Of a DNA stretch of 64,000 bases, positions 1 to 10,130 are shown in pieces (positions within the stretch are counted from its first letter, which is position 1; each line of letters starts with the position of its first letter). Below the pieces are notes generated by a model. It was not told the origin of the DNA. It did not search any database and saw nothing but the letters and a program-made list of their open reading frames with translations. Source of the DNA: Anas platyrhynchos (taxonomy: Eukaryota; Chordata; Aves; Anseriformes; Anatidae); the NCBI RefSeq assembly GCF_047663525.1, contig NC_092616.1:3261501-3325500 (forward strand), given 5' to 3'. The position numbers and the translations under genes were made by a program.

Positions 1-450
1 CTAGAGTGAAGTTTAGAGTTAAATAGAGCATTTTTATGCTAGTGATAAGGGCATGAATTAGGGTGAGTAAAAGTGTGAGGGTAAGGGAAAGGGCATATGC
101 ATTTGAGATTTCTCTTAAAGGGATTGTTTGCGGTTTCAGCATTTGAGTACTGTATTATAGTCAGGGTGGAGAGTAGCATGTAGGTTTTAGAAACGGTAAA
201 AGCAGACTGTGAATGTTTACATGGTCAGTGACACAGCAGAATCAACATTACCCGAACCCTCAAACCCTCCTACCTCTTCAATTTTTTTAGTTTCTGCTGA
301 TCAAACCCCTCCTACATCCCCCAAATCTGCCACCTCTTGTCCAGCCTTTTCCTGACCTCCCCATATCTGTCATCATCTTAGAAGCAGCTTTCCGATGACT
401 TTCATCATCTCAGAGTACGTCTCACCTCTGTTGCTTTGAACCACCCCTGC
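1..450 (+). repeat. left arm of an inverted segmental duplication
   Basis: No gene. The stretch matches, on the opposite strand, about 7960-8400. Shared landmarks are the phrase around 'gagcatttttatgctagtg' near 28-46 (inverted near 8350) and 'gacctccccatat' near 354 (inverted near 8000). Both copies are noncoding and have diverged by small indels. The telomere-like TTAGGG words here are isolated, not tandem. Confidence 0.6.
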
Positions 451-569
451 ACCACCGTCAACATCATTTTCTCAAGACAGGATCCTATACATCCTGGATC
501 ACACCTCCCAGTACCTCATGCAGACTTCAGCTCCCCTAGGGCATTTTGAAGGCAGGCCACCTATGTGGG

Positions 570-880
570 GAAAACAGGAAGCCCATTTTTTAGGAAAAAA
601 ATTGAACTCTGATATAACAGTCCCTATCCAAGACCTCTTCCTGTATGAGGCCCATCAGATACTTAGGAAGAGGGGATTGCACAACCTACATGCGAACCAG
701 GTGCCTTCTGCTGACCTATCAGGATCAGTGGCAGATGTCTGCTGAAAGGCACAGATCCCAGCCAGGGCTCAGGGGATGACCTGCGAGCTATTTCAGAAAG
801 AAGTCACCTTACAGGCCTCTTAATGGCCATTTGCTTCCCTCTGGATTATGGGTTTCTGAGGCACAACAGGCCTCATAAGA
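570..880 (+). repeat. cluster-specific duplicated noncoding block (copy 1)
   Basis: Noncoding block found again at about 7445-7680 (minus), 8860-9010 (minus, shorter) and 17960-18240 (plus). All copies share 'caggtgccttctgctg'-like and 'ggcacagatcccagccagg'-like words. With the block at 1100-1540 it sits 3' of the OR at 1782, and the 17960 copy sits 3' of the OR pseudogene at 21693. This suggests it travels with the OR duplication unit. No protein is evident. Confidence 0.5.
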
Positions 881-1099
881 ACATACTCAATACTCTCTTC
901 TTCACCCAGTATCCCACCAGGTGGAAGTAAGCTGGTTGTGATGCTTCAAGCTCCAGGGACTGATGCTGAACTCCCTGTCCATTAGATCATTCACCAACTG
1001 CATGGCCACTGGCCACCCACAGGGAACCTCAGAACCAGCCCCAGATCCCTAAAGTCCATGGTGGGATTCTGCTCTCACCACACCAAGTCCATGTGGAAA

Positions 1100-1540
1100 G
1101 AAGCAAAGCACGGAGCCTCTTTGGAGCCTCTTCCTTGGGCTTGTTCTTGACAGCAGCTTTGCAGGAAGGCCTCAGCCTTCAGGCAGTGCCCAGAGGAGAT
1201 CCCCTCTTAGGAGGGAAGTGCTGCAGTGGAGTCCAGCTGTGCCACCGCCATTCCCACTGCCTGTCCCTGCCTGCAGTCCCAGCACAGCCCCACAGCAGCA
1301 CTGGCACCAAGCTACCGGGATTTACCCCACCAGCAGGGTTCAGCAGGAGAGGGTGGCAGTGGCAAGAGAGCAGCTCTGCATACACCAAGCACTGGTGCTC
1401 CCTGGTCGTGCTGCTGGGATGGGACTCTTATTCTCTGCACTCGTGCACACGGGCACTGTCCCTGCAGAGCCAGACCAGGTCTCAGAGGAAGGACGTCAGA
1501 CTAAGAAAGCAGTGCAGGTTCCTTCCTTAAGTTTAAATTC
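1100..1540 (+). repeat. OR 3'-flank duplicated block (copy 1)
   Basis: Paralogous to about 21155-21550. Both contain 'cttgacagca', a run around 'gagagtgtggagatgg'/'gagagggtggcagtgg', and end in 'cagtgcaggttcc'. Each lies 150-250 bp beyond the stop codon of a minus-strand OR (1782 and 21693), so it belongs to the OR 3' flank or 3' UTR. Short open frames here differ between copies and are not treated as genes. Confidence 0.55.
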
Positions 1541-1781
1541 ACAGAGAGACAGGATCCTTCTGTACAGTCTCTGAGATAGACTCGAAGTTTGCATACTGAA
1601 GTGGAGTTGGGATGAATAATATCATTTTCATGTTCAACATTAAACAAAGTAAAACTAAAGAAAACCTGTAAAAAATGAACACAAATGCACACATACACAA
1701 ACAAAAAATATAATATAGGCTGTTTCTTTAATAATTGACATCATCAGTCATCTGCAGAAGCAAACTGGTAACTTCTTAGTC

Positions 1782-2705
1782 TCAAACACATCCAGTCACC
1801 AGTTTCCACAGGGCAATCTTGAGGTCTTTGTTCCTCATGCTGTAGATGAGGGGGTTCACTGCTGGAGGCACCACTGAGTACAGAAATGACACCACAAGGG
1901 AAAGGGGTGGGGAGGAGATGGAGGTGGGCTTCAGGTAGGCAAACATGGCAGTGCTGACAGATAGGAAGACCACGGCCAGGTGGGGAAGGCACATGGAAAA
2001 GGCTTTGTGCCATCCCTGCTCAGAGGGCATCCTCAACACAGCCCTGAAGATCTGCACATATGAAAACACAATGAAAACAAAACAACCAGAGGCTAAACAA
2101 ACACTAAACAGAAGTGCCCAGACTTCCCTGAGGTAGGCATCAGAGCAAGTGAGCTTGAGGACCTGGGGGATTTCACAGAAGAACTGGTCCATGGCATTGC
2201 CATGGCAGAGGGGCAGGGAAAATGTATTGGCTGTGTGCAGGACAGCATTGAGAAAGCCACTGCCCCAGGCAGCTGCTGCCATCTGGGCACAAGCTCTGCT
2301 CCCCAGGAGGCTCCCATAGTGCAGGGGCTTGCAGATGGCAACGTAGCGATCGTAGGACATGATGGTGAGAAGGGAATATTCTGCTCCAACAAAGAAGACT
2401 AAAATGAGGACTTGGGCAGCACATGCTTCATAGGCGATGGCTCTGGTGTCCCAGAGGGAATTGGCCATTGCTTTGGGTACAGTGGTGGAGATGCAGCCCA
2501 GGTCGAGGAGGGCGAGGTTGAGGAGGAAGAAGTACATGGGGGTGTGGAGGCGGTGGTCGCAGGCTACGGCAGTGAGGATGAGGCTGTTGCCCAGGAGGGC
2601 AGCCAGGTAGATGCCCAGGAAGAGCCCGAAGTGCACGAGCTGCAGCTCCCGTGTGTCTGCGAATGGCAGGAGGAGGAACTCGGTAATGGAGCTGCTGTTG
2701 GACAT
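1782..2705 (-). CDS. olfactory receptor, OR14-like, intact (OR-1)
   Basis: A 307-residue class A GPCR of the odorant receptor family, expected in the ciliary plasma membrane of olfactory neurons and to signal through G-olf. Visible hallmarks are an N-glycosylation site near residue 3 (NSS), GN in TM1 (39-40), HTPMYFF (54-60), MSYDRYVAICKPLHY after TM3 (about 116-130), the Cys pair near 95 and 177, KAFSMCLPHL at the start of TM6 and NPLIYSMRN in TM7. The coding region is one uninterrupted exon. The start is fixed by N-terminal identity to the other ORs and by a splice acceptor (AG at 2729-2730, minus strand, after a strong pyrimidine tract) 24 nt upstream. The C-terminus is 12 residues shorter than its 319-residue paralogues and differs in sequence. 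It is the most divergent intact OR here in TM3-TM5. The ligand is unknown. OR family 14 assignment is from remembered family features. Confidence 0.93.
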   Translation of the reverse strand: MSNSSSITEFLLLPFADTRELQLVHFGLFLGIYLAALLGNSLILTAVACDHRLHTPMYFFLLNLALLDLGCISTTVPKAMANSLWDTRAIAYEACAAQVLILVFFVGAEYSLLTIMSYDRYVAICKPLHYGSLLGSRACAQMAAAAWGSGFLNAVLHTANTFSLPLCHGNAMDQFFCEIPQVLKLTCSDAYLREVWALLFSVCLASGCFVFIVFSYVQIFRAVLRMPSEQGWHKAFSMCLPHLAVVFLSVSTAMFAYLKPTSISSPPLSLVVSFLYSVVPPAVNPLIYSMRNKDLKIALWKLVTGCV

Positions 2706-2727
2706 TTTATGACGTTGGACACAGTTG

Positions 2728-2731
2728 TCTG
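2728..2731 (-). other. splice acceptor of OR-1 coding exon
   Basis: The minus strand reads a C/T-rich tract followed by caacag just 24 nt before the ATG. It pairs naturally with the GTAAGT donor at 3676-3680, giving a 5' UTR intron of about 0.95 kb. Non-coding upstream exons are the known architecture of vertebrate OR genes; this specific pairing is inferred. Confidence 0.6.
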
Positions 2732-3639
2732 TTGAAGAGGAGAAGGCAGAACAAATTTAGAACAAACGTCTATGAGGAAAACCTACTGCACACCTTAAAG
2801 CACCACTCTGCCTAAGCCACTCTCTTTGCAGGAGAACCTTTCTGCAGCTCTCTTGCTCGAGCTGTATCTGCAGTTGGCTGAGAGTGGCTCTGGGAGCTGG
2901 GTGTGCTGTGCACTCCAGAGGAGTACTTCCTGCTGTTCAGCAGGAGGGAAAAAGTAACATGGGGGAAATTCAAATTCAGTCCAACTTTCAGATCATTGAG
3001 CTTTGCATTGTTTTTGTAAACAACTCATCCAACGACAGTTTAGAGCATGGTAGGATTATCTTTGCTATATTTTCTAGCATTTAACCCAGTAATGTTTAGG
3101 ATGACCACCATGCTCGCGTGTTTCACTGAGATGTAACTGAAGACAGCTGAGAGCACAGAAGCCCCAGTCCAAGTACAGCTGGACAGAGTCCTCCCCTTGT
3201 CTCTGGGTGCTGGATCAGGTTCTCAGTTCTTCCCTCCCAACCAGGGGTGCAGAGCGCTCACTCCAGCTGCCCTCAGACAGCTATCCAGCAGCAAGGACAT
3301 GGCCTTAGTGTGAAAGTGTCTTCTCCTTGGGACACCTGGATAACACAAGGATTGACGAGACAGCTGCATCCTGCTGGAGAGCAGCCTGCAGCCCAAGAGT
3401 GTATGCCCCACGGCCAGAGCTGGATATACGCAAGCTGGGGTGTCCCACTATTCCAGCTGCACCGCTGCCTTTAGGAGCCTTGGCCACTCTGCTCTTGGCT
3501 GACCAGAGGCAGTTAGGTTAGAGCACTCCAAGGGGCTTTTGCCAGTCTTCCTCACTTCGCAGTGCAATCCAGCAGGACTCTCAAAGCCTACTGCATTGCC
3601 CACTGCCCTCCCAGAAACAAGACCCAGGAGGAGACTCTT

Positions 3640-3930
3640 CCAGGACGTTCAGCTGCATGGCCCTGCAGCCAGAGACTTACCTTGTCAAGGGCTGTGCAGA
3701 TTTCTCCTCCGGTCAGCTCTCAGCATCCTCCTTCTCCCAACTGCCTTCAATCCCTCTCTTCTCTCCTCTCAGTGTTTGCTGTGGTCAGAGCCCCCAGCCC
3801 TGCTGCACTGTGCAGAGGTGCTGCTCTTGGGTAGAGCTGTCTCTCTGCACCAGGGCTCTCTTGCCAGGAGCTCTCTCTGTCCCAGGAGCCCAGCCCAGCT
3901 CAACATCAGAGGCCCAGCCCAAGGCATTGT
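3640..3930 (-). promoter_or_regulatory. OR promoter / exon-1 module, diverged copy D (serves OR-1)
   Basis: Homologous to the modules at 9480 and 25850. The exon-1 donor survives perfectly (minus strand GTAAGTCTCTGGCTG, GT at 3679-3680), but the TTAAA box and the CCCTTGGG site of the other copies are both mutated. It is oriented with OR-1 about 1 kb downstream. The function is inferred from position, shared orientation and donor conservation. Confidence 0.5.
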
Positions 3931-4560
3931 AATGACCCCTCAGGGAGTTTTGGTGATGAGCACTCAAAATGCAGGCACTGAGAGCAAACTGAAGAAATCT
4001 CTCAAGAAGTCCAAATCAGATGCAAGTTTCCTGCAGTGCCCCCCTGAGGGCCAGGGCTGACACAGCCTCCCTTGGAGCTCGTTAGAACACAGCATTGGAG
4101 GCAGTTAGCACAAATAGAGAAAGACAATGTCAAGGCACACTGATGTGTAGAAAGGCTGGATGTGTTTCACCAAGGACAAGGGCCAAGCCTTTGACCCCTG
4201 GTCCCTGGGAAGAGAGATTCTTTCTCTTCACACATTGCTCAGGGCTCTTCCTGGGGCAGTAGGAGATGGGATGTGCATGGCCAAGTGCAGGAGAATGGTA
4301 TGACCCCTGCCTGCTTCATGGGTGGGGGCAAGGAGGCATTGAGGCCCTTGTGCATCAACTGTACACTGTCTCCTCATAGACCTCAGTGGCAGAGACAACA
4401 GCCATAGCCATGGGCAAAGACCTCAGTCCTGTTGGGACTCTCAGTCTTGCCACAGCCCTTACTCCTCTGCACACCAGACTGTCCAAGGGACTCCCAGACC
4501 TGCACATCTTTCCCTGCTGGCTGTAGATACTTCTTGTAATGTCACACCGGATCTGAGCTG
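3930..4560 (+). repeat. duplicated noncoding block, paralogous to 15690-16210
   Basis: Shares an ordered series of words with 15690-16210, including 'ttggaggc', 'ctcagggctcttcctggggcag' and 'cagagacaacagccatagcc'. Several indels separate the copies. No coding potential is conserved between them. Confidence 0.5.
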
Positions 4561-4669
4561 AGTATAAATTAGATTTTCTTGGTGGCCACGCTCCTTGTAA
4601 AGCAGCTCTGTAGGAAGTTGGTCTGGTTCCTGGTGAGCAGGCACCACAGCTCATATGGCATCCCTCGTG

Positions 4670-5852
4670 GGGGATGTTCACAAGAGCTAGATGGGATCCA
4701 CCTGAGGCTACTGAGGGAGCTGGCAGAAGTGCTCGTCATGCCGCTTTCCATCATTTATCAGCAGTCCTGGCTATCAGGGGAGTTCACAGTCAACTGGTGA
4801 CTAGCAGATGTGATGCCCACCTACAAAATGGCCAGAAGGAGGATCTCTGAGCTACGAGACTGTCAGTCTGACCTCAGTGCTGGGGAAGCTCATGGAGCAG
4901 ATTATTTTGAATACCATCACACAATGCTTCCAGGACAACCAAGCGATCAGGCCCAGTCAGCATTGGTTTATCAAAGTCAGGTCCTGCATGGCAAAAAAAA
5001 AAAAAATGAGGGTAGGAAGGCTCTGCAGGAGGATCTGGATAGGCTGCACCAATGGGCTGAGGTCAACTGCATGAAGTTGAACAAGGCCAAGTGCCGGGTC
5101 CTGCACCTGGGGCGCAATAACCCCAAGCAGAGCTACAGTCTGGGTGAGGAATGGTTGGAAAGCTGCCTGGCGGAGAAGGACCTGGGAGTATTGGTTGATA
5201 GTCGGCTGAATATGAGCCAGCAGTGTGCTCAGGTGGCCAAGAAGGCCAACGGCATCCTGGCTTATATAAGAAGCAGTGTGGCCAGCATGGCTAGGGAGGT
5301 GATCGTCCCCCTGTACTCGGCTCTGGTGAGGCCGCACCTCGACTACTGTGTTCAGTTTTGGGCCCCTCGCTACAAGAAGGACATCGAGGTGCTTGAGCGA
5401 GTCCAGTGAAGGGCGACAAAGCTGGTGAGGGGTCTGGAGAACAAGTCCTATGAGGAGCAGCTGAGGGAGTTGGGTTTGTTCAGCCTGGAGAAAAAGAGGC
5501 TCAGGGGTGACCTTATTGCTCTCTATAGGTCCCTTAAAGGAGGCTGTAGCGAGGTGGGGGTTGGCCTGTTCTCCCACATGCCTGGTGACAGGACGAGGGG
5601 GAATGGGCTGAAGTTGCGCCAGGGGAGTTTTAGGTTAGATGTTAGGAAGAACTTCTTTACTGTGAGGGTTATTAGGCATTGGAATAGGCTGCCCAGGGAA
5701 GTGGTGGAGTCACCATCCCTGGAGGTCTTTAAAAGACGTTTAGATGTAGAACTTAGTGATATGCTTTAGTGGAGGACTTGTTAGTGTTAGGTCAGAGGTT
5801 GGACTCGATGGTCTTGAGGTCTCTTCCAACCTAGAAATTCTGTGATTCTGTG
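4670..5852 (+). mobile_element. CR1 LINE, 5'-truncated, internally deleted
   Basis: The plus strand encodes the C-terminal part of CR1 ORF2: fragments before and after the RT palm, then the conserved thumb and C-terminal region ending near 5767. It finishes with the diagnostic CR1 3' end, a repeated ATTCTGTG octamer at 5837-5852. The RT core is missing: at about 4992-5006 an A13-14 run joins the fingers region directly to the region after the palm. One stop (TGA at 5407) interrupts the frame. Non-functional. Confidence 0.9.
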
Positions 5853-5859
5853 AAATCAA

Positions 5860-6315
5860 ATCTCAGTCATAACAAGGTGATGCTCTCAGTGGATGAGGGA
5901 AAGGCTCTGGATGTGGTCTACCTAGGCCACAGTAAGGCCTTTGAGATCTTTTTCCACAGCATTCTGCAGAGAAACTGGCTGTTCAGTGTTTGGACAGGTG
6001 TATGCTTAGTTTGGTTAAAAACTGGCCCAAAGGGTCCTGGTAAATGCAGATAAATGCAGTTGGAGGCCAGTCACTACTGGTGTCCCCCAGGGCCCAGTAC
6101 AGGGGCCAGTTCTCTTCAATATCTTCATCAATGATGTGGATGAGGGGATTGAGTGATGTGGATGATGATGTGGATGAGGAGATTGATTCTAGTCCTACAA
6201 CCAAATCGTTTCTAAAAATATTGAAGAGGACTGGCCCTAAAACGGAGCCTTGGAGGACCCCACTAGTGACCTTCTGCCAGTCTGACGTGGCCCCATTTAC
6301 CACAACCCTTTGAGC
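5860..6315. mobile_element. CR1 fragments in head-to-head inversion
   Basis: 5860-6152 reads as CR1 RT on the plus strand (SKAF-like motif, then the VPQG/FNIFIND region). 6190-6312 is the same RT region on the minus strand ([23 protein letters not shown]). The two halves overlap in content, so they form an imperfect inverted repeat around a small GATGTG-rich spacer at 6150-6185. Confidence 0.8.
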
Positions 6316-6334
6316 TTTGTCTTGGGAAGTTGAC

Positions 6335-6600
6335 CCCAATATGCACTGCTGAGCACAGTGTTATATGCCATGGAATGTACATGTGGTAAGGCTGGGTTGG
6401 CTGTCATGGCAGGTTCCCCTCCCAGCCTCTTGCCCACCCACAGCCCACTCGATGGTGGGACAGAGTGAGAAGCAGAGAAGGCCTTGATGCTGTGCAAACA
6501 CTTCTCAGAAACAGTGACTACAGCCATTGGTGACCAACACTGCTCTGCTCATATATCAAAAGCACAGCACCACAGGGGCTGCTCTGCAGAGAGTAACTCC
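6335..6600 (-). mobile_element. degenerate ERV LTR fragment
   Basis: On the minus strand it resembles the same broad LTR superfamily as 35169-35774, with a 'tgtttgcacagcatcaagg'-type phrase, a 'gtgggtgggcaagaggctg' phrase and GGGAGGGGA. No clean termini or target duplication can be seen. Assigned from remembered avian LTR consensus phrases. Confidence 0.4.
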
Positions 6601-7440
6601 GTCCCAGCCAGAGCCAGTGCAGGGCTACATGCTGGACAAAAAGGCTCCCTCTGAGCTCAGGAAGGAGCCAGGAAGGTGCTAATAAGCAGCAGGACAACTG
6701 AGGAAGCCCAAAGCCCCTACTGAAGGGTCACTGAGTGCCACCTGAGAGGAGGGCCAGGAAAATGACTTGCGTGAAGGCTGCGAGAAACAAGGAAATCCAG
6801 GAATTTAGCAGATCCTTAAAGTCCTGCCTGAGACCCCAAATGGAAACCTATGTATGTCTGTGGATGGAGGAGGAGGGGGCAAGTCCTGGGACTGGGCAAT
6901 GCTGAAGAGCCCTGCGTGAAGCTGAGTTGATGGAGAAGTGTCCATCTTCTATGCTCTGCAGTCCCAGGACACAGAGCAGTCCCAGCAAAGGAGTCTGGTG
7001 AGTGATTCGTTGCCGTCCTGGGGCAATGGTAGTGACCCCATGAGCTGGGTCTGCCTCCCAGCCTGCCCAGCACGGCCCTGCAGAGTGCCCCCATGCCCCA
7101 GGCACCACAGCCCCCTCACTCTTCAGCGCAACATCTCTGGTTGTCCTGTCAGAGATTTCAGCTTTTTTTCCTAAAATGCCCCTTCAGGGCAGCTTTCAGT
7201 TTTCTCTACAGTGGTGGCAACTGCAAGGTCTCTCCTGCCCTAGCACCTCCCAGGACTGGCATGGAACTGGCTCCTGTGTGTTAGAGCAGCTGGGAACCCA
7301 GCAGCAGGGTTATGGGCTGGAAGGATCACAACCACATTACTTCTACCTGGGCAGGTCCTGGGCCAAAAGGGTTTTTTTCTGTAGGTATGGTATTAATAGG
7401 TAAGTGGTGCCTCAGAAATTCCTAATCCAGTTCTAAGTCA
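6600..7440. other. no recognisable gene
   Basis: Noncoding. I see only short unconserved frames and no clear repeat. Confidence 0.5.
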
Positions 7441-7444
7441 GTGT

Positions 7445-8400
7445 CTATAAAGCACATTGTGAGTTGACTTCTTCCTGAAGTAGCCAACTGGACATCCCTT
7501 GACTCCTGGCTGGGATCTGTGCCTTTAGGCTCACATCTGCCAGTGTCCATAATAGGCCTGCAGAAGGCACCTGCTTTGCACATAGTTTGTGAGATCCAGT
7601 TTTCCTAATTACCAGGTAGGCCCCGTAGGGGAAGAGGTCTTTGATACGAGTTTTCATGTCCAAGGTTTCAGCTTTTGCCTAAAGTCATCTTTCAGGACTA
7701 CTTTCTGTTTTCTACACAGAGGGGGCCGCTGCCTCCAAGATGCAAGGGGGAAACTGAAGCATACATGATGGCCTGGGAGAAGTTACCCTGCATCTATAGG
7801 AGCCATTCTGGAACTGAAATTGTAGGCGGTACACACACATTTGTGGTGGTGCAGAGCTGCTTGGCACATTGTGGAGGGTGCTCCATGTTGGCTTAGGACC
7901 TGCTTCTTTCTCAGGAACAGATTAGCCAACAGAAGTGAGACAGATACTCCTCAGAGTATCTTGAATGTCATGAGAATCCTGCTCCCAAAAAGATGACCGA
8001 TATGGGGAGGTCAGGAGAAGGCTGGACAGGAGAGATGTGAGATTTATGGGAGGGAAGAGGAGCTTGGCCAGCAGAACTTAATGATTTTGAAAAGGTAAGA
8101 GGGTTCAGGTAATGTAGATCCTACCATAAAACAGTCTTAAAACAGTCATGCCTATGCATGACAGTCATGCCTATGCATGCCCTTGCCCTATTTTAACCTG
8201 TAATCTTTATCCCTAAACCTAAACGCTACTCCACACAGGAATCCACTACTCCTATGCCTGACCCCAAAGCATCCCTTGAAGCCAAAACTCAGCCCATAGC
8301 CCCTTATCCTTACTGTCTTGCTCACGCTGATCCTTGCCCTTAACACTAGCATTAAAATGCTCTACTTAACCCTAGAGTTCTTGGAAGAAATACCCTAAAC
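7445..8400 (-). repeat. right arm of inverted segmental duplication
   Basis: Inverted copy of 1-880. 7445-7680 corresponds to 590-880 and 7960-8400 to 1-450, with a diverged middle. A short perfect tandem repeat, two copies of a 20-bp unit around 'cagtcatgcctatgcatg', lies at 8141-8181. By analogy with the left arm, an OR on the plus strand would be expected to its left, but only CR1 and LTR debris is present there (4.7-6.6 kb). Confidence 0.55.
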
Positions 8401-8859
8401 AAAACCCTAAAGCAAAGAGCTTTATAACATAACATAACCACAGAACTGACACCCCAAGCAGAACACCAAACCCTCCCACTAAACCTTTGCTTAATCTCTA
8501 ACCCAGAAAGGTAAACCCTATTCCCATACATGAATAACTAACATCCTAGGCCCCTCTTTCTGTGTATTTACCTCCTCACCTTCAACCTCTCTCCCAACCC
8601 TTAGCTTTAGGTGCCTTGCTCCTTGTGACAGGGCATGAGCTGTGATGTTGCTGTGCAGTCACATGGCATTCAAAGATGAATGCGAGGGGCCATGGATCTG
8701 ATCAGCTCACAAGGACGAGATGGGTGGGAATGCTCTGATGAGCTCAGCTCTGCCTCAGGATCTTCTGCCCCAGCAGGAGGAATGTGACTGTGGCAGTGAC
8801 TGTGAGGTCACTTCTGTCCCTGCAGTTGATAGGGCAGCAGCAGGAACATGTCACAGAAA

Positions 8860-9010
8860 GGGACTGTGAGGTCACTTCTGCCTGAAGTAGCTGACAGGTC
8901 ACCCTTGACTTCTCCCTGGGATCTGTACTGTTCATCTGACATCTGCCAGTGCCCCTTCTAGGCCAGCAGAAGGCACCTGGTTGGCATGCTGACTGTGGGA
9001 TCCCTTCTGC
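8860..9010 (-). repeat. cluster-specific duplicated block (short copy)
   Basis: A second, shorter inverted copy of the 570-880 block: 'gcctgaagtagctgacaggtc' corresponds to 7474-7492, and 'ccagcagaaggcacctggtt' to the inverse of the 700 region. Noncoding. Confidence 0.5.
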
Positions 9011-9419
9011 CTACATATCCAGGAGGACCCAGACAAAAAGGAGGCTGGGATATGAGTTGTCCTGTTCCTTCTGTTTCAGTTCATGACTGGACAACAGAAG
9101 GCACAAGGCTTGGTTGTGTCTACACAAAAGTTGCAAGCCAGCAGCAGACCCAAGGCTTGGAAGATGTTGGTGAAGTGACTTATGTCTGCTTGGCTGACAG
9201 GCGGCAAATATGCTGATATTTTGGGATACCTACTTCAGGAGGGGTTTCCACCATGATGGAGCTTTCTTTGGTAGTAGGGAAGAGCAGGAAAGATAAAAAG
9301 AACGACAACAACAACAAAAACACAAAGTGCATCTTGGAAGGTTGGAACTGGCCACAAGGAGGAAGAAATGTCCCCCACCATGAACTCAAGTCCAAACTGA
9401 TACTGGGAAATAAAGAAGT

Positions 9420-10130
9420 TATTGTTACAGCTAATTAATTTTCTGGTAGGGGAAATGAGCCTGGTTGTGAAGAAATGTGAGAAGTGTATGCACCCAAGTG
9501 AGGGAGGGAAGCCCAGGAATCCCTTCAGGCTGTTTCCCAGCAGGTTCCCCTGCAGCCCCATGTGCAGGGAGCCTGGTGGGGGGCAGAGCAAGGGAGGCCT
9601 TGGGCTGGGCCTCTGCTGCTGAGCTGGGCCGGGCTCCTGGGCCCAAGGGGAGCTCCTGGCAAGCGGGCAGCGCTGCAGAGAGACAGCTCTGCCCAGGAGC
9701 AGCTCCTCTGCACAGCGCAGCAGGGCTGGGGGCACTGCCTGCAGAGACACAGTGCTTAAAGGCAGGCAGAAGTGGCAGCATGCCCAGAGCTCACTGGGGG
9801 AGAAGACTTCCCAGCCCTGCACCCGGTAAGTCTCTGGCTGGAGGGCAATGCAGCCGCAGTTCGTGGAGGCAGGAGAAGCCGGGGGTGCAGGCAGGGGTGT
9901 CCAGGGCTGTGGTGCAGAGCAGGGTCCCTGCTGTGCCCCAGGGGCTGTGTGCCGGGGCAGGGCCTCTGCCGCCTGCCAGGCTCAGCACTCAGCCTGCCCG
10001 GGGAGCTGCCCAGGGCGCTGCGGGGAGAAGCTGCGGGTGGAAGGAGCCCCCCCGGCAGGGCAGGGTCCTGCTGCTGGCAGGAGGCTGCTCTCTTCAGCAG
10101 CCTGCTCACAGCTCCACAGCACCCATTGGC
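9420..10130 (+). promoter_or_regulatory. OR promoter / exon-1 module, copy A (serves OR-2)
   Basis: GC-rich module with, in order, a TAATTAATT homeodomain-type site (9432-9440), CCCAAGGG (Olf/EBF-type palindrome, 9642-9649), TTAAA (9756-9760) and a strong donor CACCCG|GTAAGT (GT at 9826-9827). The likely exon 1 is only a few tens of bases, ending at 9825. The acceptor at 11555-11556 would close a 1.73-kb intron before OR-2. These site types are established hallmarks of mammalian OR promoters. The assignment here rests on their conserved order in copies A, B and E. Confidence 0.6.

Noticed and set aside
8190-8560. CCCTAAA/CCCTAA words suggesting interstitial telomere repeats (and TTAGGG near 58)
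   Set aside because: They are scattered and not tandem; the stretch is part of the inverted duplicated block.
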